From assembly GCA_947650365.1 (NCBI GenBank), contig OX393550.1, positions 48,220,440 to 48,284,439 of the forward strand: a DNA stretch of 64,000 nt, given 5' to 3'. Shown piece by piece: positions 1 through 13,142 of this stretch. The notes under the pieces are model-generated. The model ran no database searches and was not told the DNA's origin. It worked only from the letters and a program-made list of their open reading frames with translations. Position 1 is the stretch's first letter. The number at the start of each line of letters is the position of its first letter. Source of the stretch: Chamaelirium japonicum. Lineage: Eukaryota; Streptophyta; Magnoliopsida; Liliales; Melanthiaceae. The position numbers and the translations under genes were made by a program.

Positions 1-32
1 GCCTTTTCAGCTGCCTCCCTTGCTTCCCGGAC
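1..32 (-). CDS. OWL1: OWL1 exon 11 (partial)
   Basis: Begins at 32 after acceptor tgaag|GTC and codes [11 protein letters not shown] before the window ends. It continues the coiled coil (family: Q-EARAAAEKAQ). The rest of the C-terminus and the stop codon are outside the window. Confidence 0.88.
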
Positions 33-3000
33 CTTCATATATCAATAAAGTGATACAAAATTAAAACAAAGTGGTATAGCAAATTTAGAATGACATTATG
101 TGTGCTGTGCTGGTAACAAATTATAATTAGGAAAGACATCTTTTGATCTTTAACTTTTCCAATATTAGTCAAATAACTAATATAAAATCTTTTACTCAAA
201 TAGAATTCGAATATTTATGCTATCTATCAGACAGATTTGAGTTCTACTTCCTTTTTGTTAAAAACTTTGCAGAAAGATACTACTCCATTTCCTTATCCAA
301 TAGATAAAGAACAGCACCAATTACCTCTCTCTGGCTTATTGTAACGAATTCAAAGTCTTCAAAAGGATTAAGATACTGGAATTACATCTTCTAATTTCTG
401 CACTTTCTACAAAATCTAAAGCAGCCAGTTGTTAATGGCTCTAGTACTGCTAAGTCTGCTATAACTATAAGTATAAACATCCCCACCTAATCACTCAAAT
501 GACATCAAATTATTATATTGAATGAACAAGCATAGACCTAGGCCTGTCAACAGATCGGATTCGAACCTGATCAGGGTAGATACAAATTTGGTATGTTTAT
601 ATTTCGAATCGGGTCGGATCATCTTTAATTGGATCTCAGACCAAAATACAAATACCATACCCGGAGTTTTCGGATTCAAATCATGATCCGATCCATTGAA
701 AAATCCGGGAGGTCAAAAGAACAAAAATAGTCAAACAGAAACTCGTGACTTCTAAGTTTAAATCGTTGATTAGCTCGGGTCAATGGATTTGGCGATCCAT
801 AGATCCGATGGTTAAAATAAGTGGCTGAGTTTGGCATCAAACGGTTGAAACAAGATGGCTGGGTTGGGCATCGGAAATACTATGATATATATCATTAAAG
901 GTGAGTAAATGTATAGATCAGATCTTATTTGGATCGGATTAGGGTATCTCGGAATTTGATCCGAATATATTTCGAATAGAGTCGGATCATTTTTAAACGG
1001 ATCTCGGACCAAAAAACTAATACCAAACCTGGGATTTTTGGATCATATTTGGATTGGATTCGAATCATATTCTGGTCCATTGACAAGCCTATATAGACCA
1101 TCTCCATGATCAGTGAATGAATACACATGATAGAAAATCATGATTTAAACTTCCAGTCAAAGTCCTATCCTGCAATCCTTAAATAACACTAGTTGTGAAG
1201 CATGTTTTGATAAGGCATTACCTTGAAAGTCATAAAAGTCTACATGAAAGCCTAATGAATGCGTTTATGGGTGAAAATTAAAAAAGAAAAAGAAAAGATA
1301 AACAAAGATGAAATGAAGATGAGAAATGGAGAATACATCCGATGAAAAGGGAAAGAAATGGAAACTGGTTACTGATCCTAATAAGTACTTTTGAAGAAGA
1401 AAAAAAACACTTAATTCCAACTACTTACCTAGTTATCTACTGCCAAAACAAAAGATTGATCCTTAGATTCCCTCTACATATAGGTGTATTTATGTTATTA
1501 TTTACGCACAATCCTCACTTGCGTTGAATTTTAGGCATACAAATTCATGGAATACAAATGTTAACCACAATAATACAATAGTCATTTTAACGCTACTGCT
1601 TTTAGGAATCATGTGTGAACATTTTTTTTGGAAGGGACCAAGTGGTCAATACATCACGTGTTAGTGTGCCGGTACAAGATAGACCAATGATCGAAACTTG
1701 CCACAAGAGTAAGAGAAATGCCCCTATTTTTTTAATAACCCCAGAAGTATTATCAAGGCGCAGTAAGGCAGGCGAGGCGCATGTATGCGCCTCAGGTGCA
1801 TTCTAGCAAGGCGCGCGCCTTTGGCACTAGGCGCAGGGCGGCCGAGACACACACCTTGATGCATTTTGGGTTTTGGTCTTCACGTTTTGATATTTTTTTT
1901 TTTGTGATTTTAGTTTATTTCAGTGTATTTCTGGTTTGTTTTCAGTTTTTTGGGTTTTTTTTTTGTTTTGGTTTTTTTTATTTCGATTCTTTTCAGTTTG
2001 AATTAAAGAGGCCAACTCTCCTTAGAGCCCGACTCTTTCATTTTGTTACTCAACATTGTTTATGAGTTCTCATTTATCAGTTATCACTTATGAGTATTGT
2101 ATGCATTTAACCTATGAATATGATGTTGGCATGTTGCATAATAACTTGTGAATTATTATTCTTACTCAAATTGTTCATTTGATGGCAACTAGTTATGAGT
2201 TATAAGTATTGTATGCCTTTATTGTGTTGATTTAATTGAATAGTGGTTATATTTCTCTTTTTTTCTTAAAATATAATTTTTTATGAATTTTAGATTTTTT
2301 TACAATTATTATTAATTTTTTAAAGAAAAATATATATTTTTGTACCTTACACACTAAGGCGTGCACCTTGCGCCTCAGGCTTCAGCTGCATCTTGCGCCT
2401 CAAGCACGCCTCGTCACCTTGACAACACTGAACCCCACAGGCTAGGAGGCTCCCCATTTAAGCGAGAGGGAGGCCCACTACTATGGAGCGGAAGGAAATA
2501 TGTCATAGCATTTATTCGAACCTTGACCTAGGGCCACATGTTGTATATGTCTTACCAACTGAGCTATCATTTGGAGACATCATGCAAGGACATAACATCA
2601 TAAGTGTCACCTACTTTATTTCGAAAAACATTAAACAGTACAAAAAACTGTTGCAACACGACTTTGCCGTACCAGGTGTGGATTTAGTAGATTTCAGACA
2701 TGCATGAGTATGTCGATTGACTTCTATGAGCTTACATAGTGATCAGCCCTCTCTAGACGGGAATTACTTATTCTATACTCAAAAACCATTATCTTCAACT
2801 ATGAATCATATAGAAGCTCAATGAACTTACACGGTCTTGATATAAATATTGTTAAGCAACCATACATGAAAGGTAGATTTGAGTCATTTGACAATAATCA
2901 AGGTAATGATTTTCTAGTCTACCTGGATTGATGACTTCGCCGTCTTCTCAAGCGCCTTCTGTCGCTCCCGCCTGATATAGTAAGGTTTCACCACAAATTT

Positions 3001-6000
3001 CTGCAATTAATAAGAACATAATCACCACATCTTCAATAGAACTTAATTGCAAAGTCACATATGCTAAGGTCCATGACCATGCACTTCCCCCAATTTATAA
3101 TGATCATGCACGCAAATAACAAAATAGAACTATAAGAATGTCATTATATTTTTTGCCGACTTTGCTAACAAGAACATCAAGGTATTTTATGTCAAGTTTG
3201 GCACATATGTGGTTTTGATGTATTGTAAATTTCTCATAAGAAGTCTATATTTCTTGAATGTATAATCTTGCATTTTCCTTTGGAAGCAAGGCCATACATT
3301 TCATGTTTTATACAATATTAGATTTAGACGAGATTAGATCTACGAGGATTCTCAAACAAGTGTATTAACAACTTCTGGCAAGAACGAAGAATTCACTGTG
3401 ACAGGTTGCATCAGGGATTTACCCTTAAGTTGTATCCATCCATTCTAAATTTCTAATATATGATCTGCTGACGGATGATATTCAAGAGAAAATATTGTGG
3501 TGTATGCTATTTGCACATGATGTAGTTTTAATAGACTAGACTGAAGCAAGGATCCAAGCAAAAATGGATTGGTGGAGGAAAGCCTTAGAAGATAAAGGTC
3601 TCAATCTTGGTTGGACAAAACATAGTGTAAGGTATGCAAATTTGATAATTGAACTATTGAATGTGATAAACTTGTAACCATTAATGGAGAAAGTATTCAC
3701 TAGTGTGAACCTTTAATTTCTTGGCCCCATAATAAAAAAATGGGAAATAGTATAAAATATTTTGAAATAGGATTAGAACAAGCTGTTCAAATTGGACAAT
3801 TGATATTGGTTATGTAAAACTGTAAAAGACACAAACCAGAATGATCCAAAGAAAAATTTTAGAACTTATCAGACCATCTATATTGTACGACTTGGAGTAT
3901 TAGGAAATGAAGAAAAAGTACATGAGCATGGGTTGAGGTGACACAAATAGATTGCTAAGGTGAATGAATGATTAAACTAAAAATGAAAAAAATTAGTAAT
4001 AAGGAATTTAAAAGAGTTTGTAATAAGTAATAGACATCTTGAGATGGCTTGGGCATATCCAAGAAAACACCGGAGGAGGCACCTATCATGAGGGGATTAC
4101 ATGTTCGAGTGGAAGAAACGAGAGAGAAAACCTAACTAACTTGGGTAAAGTAGTACACAGATTTTAAAAAGCTTCAGTTAATAACAGTGCCAGCCTTGAA
4201 AAGGTCTAAATGGTGTAGAAGGATCATAAAACCTGATCCCAAGAAACAGGCTATGTATTATCAGCTTATTATAAGCAAGTACTTTTTATCATTATTAATC
4301 GTTACCTAAGACTTAACTTTTTGGTATACTTTATCATTGCTTTATTTTCTAATTATTAAATAGCCTTGCTTCTCTCCCCCCCTTAGTTCCATTCCCCCAA
4401 GGTTGGATCCCTACTTGCAAAATCATATGCATCGGGATACTTGGCACAAATTCTGGGAGGGTTCACATCAGCTTGACAGACGATTGAAAAACTTATGCTC
4501 AATATTTCTATGTGATAAGTTAAGTCATGGTTGTATAGGCAGAATATATGCAAAAGGTCAGTCGAGTAATATTCAGACCAATGTAAGGATATTTATGTCC
4601 TAAATATTACATTAATAAAAACTGCAAGGTAGGTGAACAACTGTGTAAGACACAACGTTGTCCCTATTCCCTTCTCTCCTTTTCTTTTCCTTCATGTCCT
4701 TAATTTACAACATGGTATCATATCAAGAAATAAAGTGAAATCTGAATTTTTCTATTCCTTTTCATGATCCACACCTGTTCTTTTTTTTGAGATCGGCGGG
4801 TGTCTCGAAACCTTTTGGGGAATGGACTCACGTCAGCCTCGGACTACTCCCTCCGGCCCACTCGGAAGGGTAACTCGAGAGGTTAGGAATTGAACCCACA
4901 ACCTCCTCACGCAAGCATCAATTGGTTTTCCAACTCCACGATACCCTGGTGGGTACACACCTCTTCTCCTTTTTCTTTCTTTTACATGGAGATATGAAGA
5001 AGAAACAAGATATGATCAACCCTTATTAATCCTTGATCATTTATTGGTTTGTGACCAAGATTCAAAAACCTTGATGATGTTGAATCAAACTGATCTCACG
5101 ATGAGGTTTCACTTCACATTTGTAATGGTTTATGATATGTTCAGATTAGAAATCAGATTTGGCTATGTAACTGATATGTTCAAATCATGATGAGATCTAA
5201 TCTCACATGTGGCCGATGTGATAACAAACAATAGTATTGCTGAGTGTGGGGAGTATTTCTTGTTGTTTGATTGATTTGAGAATATTCAAGGTATGCTTTG
5301 TAGTTTGCGGATGTATGCTTCAGAAAATATATTCAAAACTTTTGAAATGTCTAACAACCATAGACAATTCTTCTACCTCGAGAGTGTCTAGAATTGAGAC
5401 TGATATAAGAGGATGTGTTTACAATCATTGCCCTTGATGACGAAAAATAACGTGAATGAGCAAAACCTTTTTTTTTTTTTTTGAGGAATTCCTCTCCGAG
5501 AAGGAGAGGATGGGGTTAAGCCGTACCCCAAGCTATATTATTAAAATAGGAAATAGCAAGTTACATATTACACAGAAAAGGGATCATATCTCCTGACTGC
5601 TTAGGAGAGAGGGCTGTGGACCAGGATAGATACATCCTCTTAAATTTCTCCTAGACCTCCGCTATAGTAAGCTCAACTCTGGAGAAGACTCGAGCATTCA
5701 TTTCTCTCCAAATGCACCAACAAAGGCCAATAACTAGAAGATCCCAAGTCGATCTGAGCTTGCTGTTGATCCTCTTAGCCCGCCAAACAGTCCAAAAAGA
5801 GCGCATAGAACCCGGATGGCCCTTAATTTGAAATCTGTGCTTAAGCATCCTCCACAGCTTACGGGAGTAGGCGCAACGGAGAAACAGATGGCCAACATCC
5901 TCCCTATGAGCTAGGCAGAGCGGGCAGGAAGAGTCTGGGACGTTTGGGTTATTCCGAAGGCGGAGATTAACTCTGGTGAGAATCCTCTCCTTAATAGCCA

Positions 6001-9000
6001 GCCACATAAAGATCCGTGTCTTGAGAGGAGCTGGAGATTTCCAAAGGTGCGAGGCAATAGGACAGATTAGCCCTCCTGCATTGAAGAATCGGTAGAAAGA
6101 TCTGACCGAGAAGGCTCCTGAAGCTTCCCACTTCCATATAGAGGAATCTCTCTCTGGGGTCAGAGCGAAGGAGGAAAGGATGCGGTAGAGCTCTGCTAGT
6201 TGCTCCTGCTGCGCGGGGTCAAGGTTTCTTCTAAATTTCACCGACCAAGAGACTTCTCTATGCGAACTGGAAACCTGCGAACGGACTGAAGCATTCTGGT
6301 CCCATGCTAGTTCAAAAAGATCCCCAAAGAGAGAAGCGAGCGAGATATCCCCGACCCATTGATCTAGCCAGAATTGATGTTCCTCCCGTCCCCTAGAACC
6401 AGCTTAGTGCCGCAACGGAAAGCCGTTCCAACTCGGCAGATACCCTTCCAGAACGAAGAAATCTTGCCCGATCGACGGCTTCTCGCTTGGAGAGGGGAAA
6501 ACCGCCTAAAATAGCGATCTCTGATGATGTTGGACCAGTGATCGTCTTGATCGTTCTGCAAACGCCACCACCATTTGCCCAACAGTGCTCGGTTGAAGTC
6601 TCTCAAATTAAGAACCCCCAAACCTCCTTGAGGTTTGGATTTACAGGCGATACCCCACTTGACAAGGTGATAGGACCCCGAGGTACCATCAGCTCCTCTC
6701 CAAAGAAAATGGCTTCTGATACTGTCGATCTTCCTAATCACCCAAGAAGGAACAAAATAGAACGCCAAGAAATAGGAAGGAATGGAGGAGAGAACAGCGT
6801 TAACCAGACAAAGACGTCCTCCAAGAGACAGATGCCTGCTCTTCCAGTTCGAGAGGCGCAAGTCCACTTTCTCGACCACTTTAAACCATTGAGCTCTAGA
6901 AATGGGTTTGTTGCTGATCGGAAGTCCTAAGTACTTCATTGGAAGAACGTCCAACCGACAGTTCAGAAGCGAGGAGGCTTTCACTGCGAGTTCTTCAGAG
7001 GCCCCCACAACGAAAAGAGAACTCTTGTTGAAATTAATTCTCATGCCCGAGCAAAACTCCAGCCCATAGAGAATGATCTTCAGCACTGCAACCTGTTCAA
7101 TCTTCGCTTCACAGAAGAGGATAGTATCATCAGCGAAATGAAGATTCGAGATATGCCAGGAATTACCTCGGACACCTCGGATGAGGTTATTAGCAGTAGC
7201 CCGCAATAAGATAGCGTCGAAAGCATCCACCGCGAGGATAAAGAGAAACGGGGAGATGGGACAGCCCTGTTTCAGCCCTTTCTTAACCAGGAATTGGCTT
7301 CCCAGCTCCCCATTCACTGAACAGGAGAGCTTGGAAGAAGAAAGACAATCAGAGATCCAACGCAACCAAATCTCTGGGAACCCTTTAGCTCTAAGAGTAG
7401 AGAGAATGAAGTCCCAGTGCAATCTATCGAACGCCTTCTCGAAATCCAGCTTCAAAATAAGGCCCTCCTCTTTCTTCTCCTTCAGATGATAAATAACCTC
7501 CTGAACTGAAGCCACACTGTCTAAGATAAGGCGGCCTCTAATGAAAGCGGACTGGGATTTACTGATGATCGAGTCCATAAAAGGGGCCATCCTATTGGCT
7601 AGAATCTTCGTGCCTATCTTGTACATGCAGTTGGACAGGCTGATCGGTCGGAAATCTGAGACTGATTCCGCCCCCGGATGCTTCGGGATGAGAACGAGGA
7701 TAGAATAGTTGAGGCTATGCAGAGGAGCCGCTCCTGAGAAAAAATCGTGAACGAAGCGTATAACATCCGGGGAGATGCAGTCCCAGAACGACTGGAAGAA
7801 GAGCATTGGAAAACCATCCGGACCAAGAGCCCCATCTCCTTTCATCTCCATCACAGCGCTCCGGAGATCCTCGACCGAAAAATCTCTCCCGATGTCAGAT
7901 CCTTCTGGAAGACGACCCATAGGAAGATTATTCTAGTCTAGCGAGGCAGAGGAGGAAGGTAGCGACCTGAAGTAATTCTTAAAGTGTTCCCCAACCCCTT
8001 GCAGAATAGACTCTGTTCCGGTGAGTATCTGGCTCCCCACTGCAAGACTCCCTATGAAGTTCTGCTTCCTTCTGTGATTCGCCACCTTGTGGAAATAAGA
8101 GGTGTTACGGTCTCCTAGCAGTACCCATTTGTCTCTTGATCTCTGTTTCCACAAAATCTCCTCTCTTTTCAACATCTCCAGGAGATCTTTGCGAGATCTA
8201 AACAGGTCGTTCAATTCCTCCTCGGTAAGTTGAGTCTGCTCCTCTTTGGCTTCCAGGACTCCGATACGCTGGAGAATAATCTTCTTACTGGTCAGGACAT
8301 TGCCAAATTCCGACCGTTCCCAGCCGCGAATCTTCTGCCTAAGAACTCGAAACTTACGAACTAAGTTCCTAGCGGAGTTGAAGTCCACCGGGGTCTGAGA
8401 CCACCACTTACGGACAAGGTCATCGAACCCTGGGCTCTCTCGCCAAACTTTCTCAAAACGGAATCTCCTCTGCGGCCTACCAAGGCTAGGACAGGTATCC
8501 AAAAGAAGAGGAACATGATCTGAGACCACTGATTGGAGAGAGGACTGAATAGCGTTGGGAAAGAGGCCATCCCACTCTCCTGAGGTAAGAAACCTGTCTA
8601 ATCTAGCAAACGAGGGTGAATCCCTTCTGTTAGACCACGTGAACAGTCGGCCCTGAAGAGGAAGGTCAGTCAGGTCAAATCTGCGGATAAAGTCCGAAAA
8701 ATCATGCATTGCACTCCTGTTGCCCGGCCCCCCACGTCGCTCATGGCTGAACCGGGTGACGTTGAAGTCTCCTCCCACTACCCAGGCCCCTGGGTTCGCA
8801 GCTCGAAACATGGAAAGCTCATCCCAGAAAGCTTGGCGAACGGACATGTCATTGGGACCGTAAACCGAAGAGATCACACAAACAGCGTTATCACGACGAG
8901 AGCGGAGAGAGACTGAATGGGAGTAAACTCCGACAAAAGAACTGAGAAAATCAAAAAGGTCCTCTCTCCAACCAACTAGGATCCCACCAGAAGAGCCGAT

Positions 9001-12000
9001 TGCATCCAGGATCGTCCAGCGGGAAATCTTACCCCCCGCCAAACTACGAAGGAAAGAAGGGTCCGGCTGGGAGGTCTTGGTCTCCTGAAGACAAACAACA
9101 TCAACCCTGTGAAGAGACCAGAAGAGGGAAACAGCTCGGCGCTTATCCAAGTCACCCAAACCCCTAACATTCCAGGAAAGTATAATCATTACAATTACTG
9201 GCCGGAGGCCAAAACTCTCTCTCTCTCTCTAGAATCTGGGAGGAAACCAAAAACTCTTTGGCCGCTTCTATATCACCACCAAAGGAGAATCCGCAGGAAG
9301 TCACGATCTGCACGATCGATTCCGGATCCAGCAGATTCAAGAGAAGCCCAAAATCCTCCACGGCCCTCGACGCCAAAAAGCTCCGTAGATCTCGCATCAG
9401 GTCTCCGGTCCTCTGCGTCCGTCTGACGTACGTCCGGATGCTTGGTGCCCCTGTCACCACAGCAGGAGCTATCAGAGTATCTTCAACCGGGTCGGGTTCC
9501 AAAGGCCCCGCAGAGAGATCCGACTCCATCGGAGGAACTCTCAGCGGTTCCCCTACCTCAGGGAAATCCCGAGAATCACTGGAAGGAGGAACCGCCACCG
9601 CGTGGATCGCGGGGATAACAATCAAAGGGTCTCCAAAACCGGGGGGGTCCGAAACTCCCGGAGAATTCAAATCAGCAACGGGGCTTACCGGTCTGGGGCT
9701 AACCGGTCTGGGCGACGCCCGGCCTGAGTCTGGACCGGTGGACCGGGAGGTCTGTCCTGCTTCCTGGTGGCTGGGCGCGAAACTAGACTCTGAGGAAGGC
9801 CCTGAGGAAGGAGACTCCGAAAAGGAGATCTCTGAAACCCGGATGCTCAGGTCAAAGAAGAAGTCCCCAAAACGAGCAACTAGCGAGGTGGGGATAAGGG
9901 AAGGATTGATCGTACGGAAGGAGACCACCAGCTCGCTTAGATCGTTCGTCGACTCAAAATCATTGCGCACCTCCGCCACTTCACCAAACTCAGCAAGGAG
10001 AGACTGCATGGACGGGCGGTTCCAGCAAGGGATCGGAACTCCCGAGATAAACAGGTCGACCAGAGAACGGGAGCAAACACCAGAAGAGCGATGGGAAGGG
10101 GTCCAAGCAGAGGCAAAAAGACAGAGGGGGCCTACCTCTATGGAAACTCTACTGACTACCGAGTGCCTGGCATAAGGGGACGGAAACTCCACCAGGAACT
10201 CTGAAGGACCCAAGCTCCAGGTAGGGAAAGACCATTCAGACTGCCAGAAAGTCGAGAAAGCCGAAGAGATATCCGCAGGGCTGTGGGAACCCTCAGAGGT
10301 GGTGATCACTGCGCAAGAATCCAGCTTAGCCACCAAAGAGTTAGAGGCAAAGGACTCTGGAATGGGAACAAAAGCAGGAGGGAAGGCCCTGGGAGGTGAA
10401 GGAGGGTGAAAAGCCGGCTGGTTATGGATTGACGGAGCTCTGATCACTCACAGAGGACAAACTACCGAGGAGTGACCGATCCCTCTACAAATCCAGCAAA
10501 CCATGGCGTTTCGGCAGGAGGACCGGAGATGGTCCTTGCTACCACACCGGAAGCAACTGCCCTTAGGGAAAGGGGGATGGAGAGAACCAGGACGTTGATC
10601 TCCAGAGGAAGGAGGATCAACCGGGGAGGAAGGAGGTCGCGGAGGGGGAGGGGGAGGGGGAAGGGGAGGCTGAGATGGGAGGGGGAGAAGTGGAGGAAGG
10701 CTGGAAGGGGGGAGAGGAGATGGAAGAGGCGGAGCGGGATGACTGAAAAGATGGGAAGCCCAAGAGGTCGGATGTGACCTCTCGGCTCCCGAGGGCGCTC
10801 TGACATCACCATCATGGCGGGGTTCTCTCGGAAAAAGACCCGCCGCCGATCCTATCTGAGCCACGCTGCCGGGCCCCATGATCGCTGCTTCCGCGGGCCC
10901 CTGGTTCCAGATCCCTCCACCGACCGTTCTGGATCTTAGGGTTGGAAACTGGGTACCGGACCCACGCCGGAGGCTCGGAAGTCAACCCTCGCCGCCAGTC
11001 GTCATTGAGGACCTTCGGGTTGAGTGCTGGATCTTGGTGAAGGCGCCTCGTCCTAGGGTTCCAGAGGGGCCGCCTAGAATCGCCAGAGAGTCGCTCTCCG
11101 TACCCTCTCATCCCGAGCAATATCGGTCGACCAAGGGGCTAAAATGAATGAGCAAAACCTTTAAAGTCGTTTGTAGGTGGTAGAGAAAAACTACGTTTTC
11201 CAAAAGGCAACGAGAAGAAATAGCCTCGAAGAGTTCTCCATATCAGAAGTGGGAGCAATAAACTACATGGTCATTGATGGTTACTGTCGTCACATGCAAC
11301 TCGAGATCAAAAGAAATTTCATAAAATTGCATACAACCAAGGAGATTTAGGCTCGAGCGGAGGCTAATTGTTCCCGGAAGAGGAAAGTTTCCAGGATTTT
11401 TCAGTTACAAGCGAAGTCATTCTCTTTTCGATAGGAAGAGAGAAATGTCCCCACTTATTCCTCTAGTTTCCTATCAATATGTGAGGAGTTGGATCATTAT
11501 CAAGTGATTGGAAGTATGAAGGCATCTGCCAACAAAAAGGCTTGTGTCACAACAGAGGGTATTTGTCATGTCTTTCTGAGACCATAAATAGTGGTGAAAC
11601 TTGGTATTTGCAATAAACCAAGGAAAAATACATCAAAGAAGCGGCGAGTCACAATGAGCAATTGTGTAGACAATGAATTCCACCGGGATATTTCCAGAGT
11701 TAATAATTCATATGTAAAGTAATTAGTTCTTTACAGGAGATAACAAAGGCTAGTTATTATTGTCATAAATTGTAATATGAGGCTCTCATGTTAACACCAT
11801 CTACCAATGCCTAAGAAGGCAAAAGCATGGTATGAAGCCAATTATAGAGTTGGAGAAATTTAGATGTGCCATAATCAATATTAAAAGACGCGAGGAATCA
11901 AATCAAGTGTGAATAAGCTTATTATAATGGTGCATGTTTACACTTCATCACTAATCTGAATGTCTAAATTACCAAACGATATATCAACCGCTTCATTGTT

Positions 12001-13075
12001 TGTCAAAGAGACTGAATTTTCTACCATGGGTATAGTCTTTTCAGATTATCAAAGCCAAAATAGAATTGCATTTGATGATAATCCACTTAGATTCATGATT
12101 TGTAATAAGTGGTCAAAAGATTCATGATATTCTATCTATCAAAAATATGTTATCACTCATTCATAATGTTACTGCTGATTGGTTCTTGTGATATGTGAAG
12201 TATATATTGGGAATTTGGTACTAAGAAACATTACAAAGCGAGTCCTACAGTAGCACCAAATGGGATCCTACATTGGATGCATTGTTAGCTGGAGAATTAT
12301 TACACTAAAGTACTTAACCACCCCACTTTTGTAAACAAAACCTAATTTGGAGTTGGTTACGAATCTTTTATGTCGTATGAGATGGAGAAAGAGAAAAGTG
12401 ATAAGATAATGAAGGGTAAAGAAAGACGGTAATTGTGTGCCTAAGGTTGATAATCCCTTAGTTTGGAATCTTTGGATTATCATCATCATAGCCTTCATTA
12501 AGAAGATGGAAGAAACAAAAGCACCTAAAACAGATTGCCAGTAGGATAAGTTGGAAGATTTGCAAAAGGAATGATTATGGGGCAATTACACTGGAGAAGG
12601 ACTAGCTGGGTAATATCAACGTTGAGTACTCAAGGTAAGGTTTATGACATATTGATGGCAATGATAATTGTAATGGTGGACATGGTTGTAAACTTGTAAT
12701 GCCAAGTGGATATGATAGTGGGAGAAAGAGTGATCCAATATGGATCACAGAGTTGGAGATGCGTCTGAAATAGGAATCAAGAACAAAGTAATCATGATGA
12801 TCCTAGTAGTACATCAGATAAGGGGAGAACAATTAGAGTGACCAATTTTTTCTTTATGGCCACAACAGTGACTTTCTCAGGACATGTTGCCTTTCTTAGG
12901 ACATGTGGCAGCTTAGATGCAATTATTGACTTTCTTAGGACACGTGTCCTAAGAAAGTCAACAATTGTAGCTTGGTATATATATTTATATACCCTCATAT
13001 ATGTGTATATATAAATACCTCCAGCTGCAAGTGTTGACTTTCTTAGAACACGTGTCCTAAGAAAGTCAATAATTG

Positions 13076-13142
<67 letters not shown>

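Larger units (their letters stand above)
5471..11144 (-). mobile_element. Full-length L1-type LINE in OWL1 intron 9
   Basis: A 5674-bp non-LTR retrotransposon on the minus strand, the same orientation as OWL1. From its 5' end (11144): GC-rich leader; ORF1 with two zinc knuckles and an RNA-binding-like domain; ORF2 with AP-type endonuclease, reverse transcriptase and zf-RVT; short 3' UTR; poly(A) of about 12-15. Perfect 18-bp duplications flank it. It is inactive: an in-frame UGA in ORF1 (10448-10450), in-frame UAGs in ORF2 (7933-7935 and 5651-5653) and a one-base frameshift near 6371-6380. The few lesions and perfect duplication suggest a fairly young insertion. Confidence 0.93.

Noticed and set aside
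2483..2707. tRNA gene
   Set aside because: Box A is good, but box B is degenerate and no acceptor stem or anticodon arm can be folded; better explained as a SINE head.
6487..7489. Plus-strand open frames over the LINE
   Set aside because: Antisense shadows of the reverse transcriptase ORF on the minus strand.
9258..10175. 305-residue plus-strand open frame
   Set aside because: It is antisense to LINE ORF1 and reflects the GC-rich Ser/Pro coding of that ORF; no domain is visible.
12926..13069. CRISPR-like repeats
   Set aside because: Only two palindromic units, eukaryotic context, and the arrangement is an inverted repeat rather than a spaced direct array.
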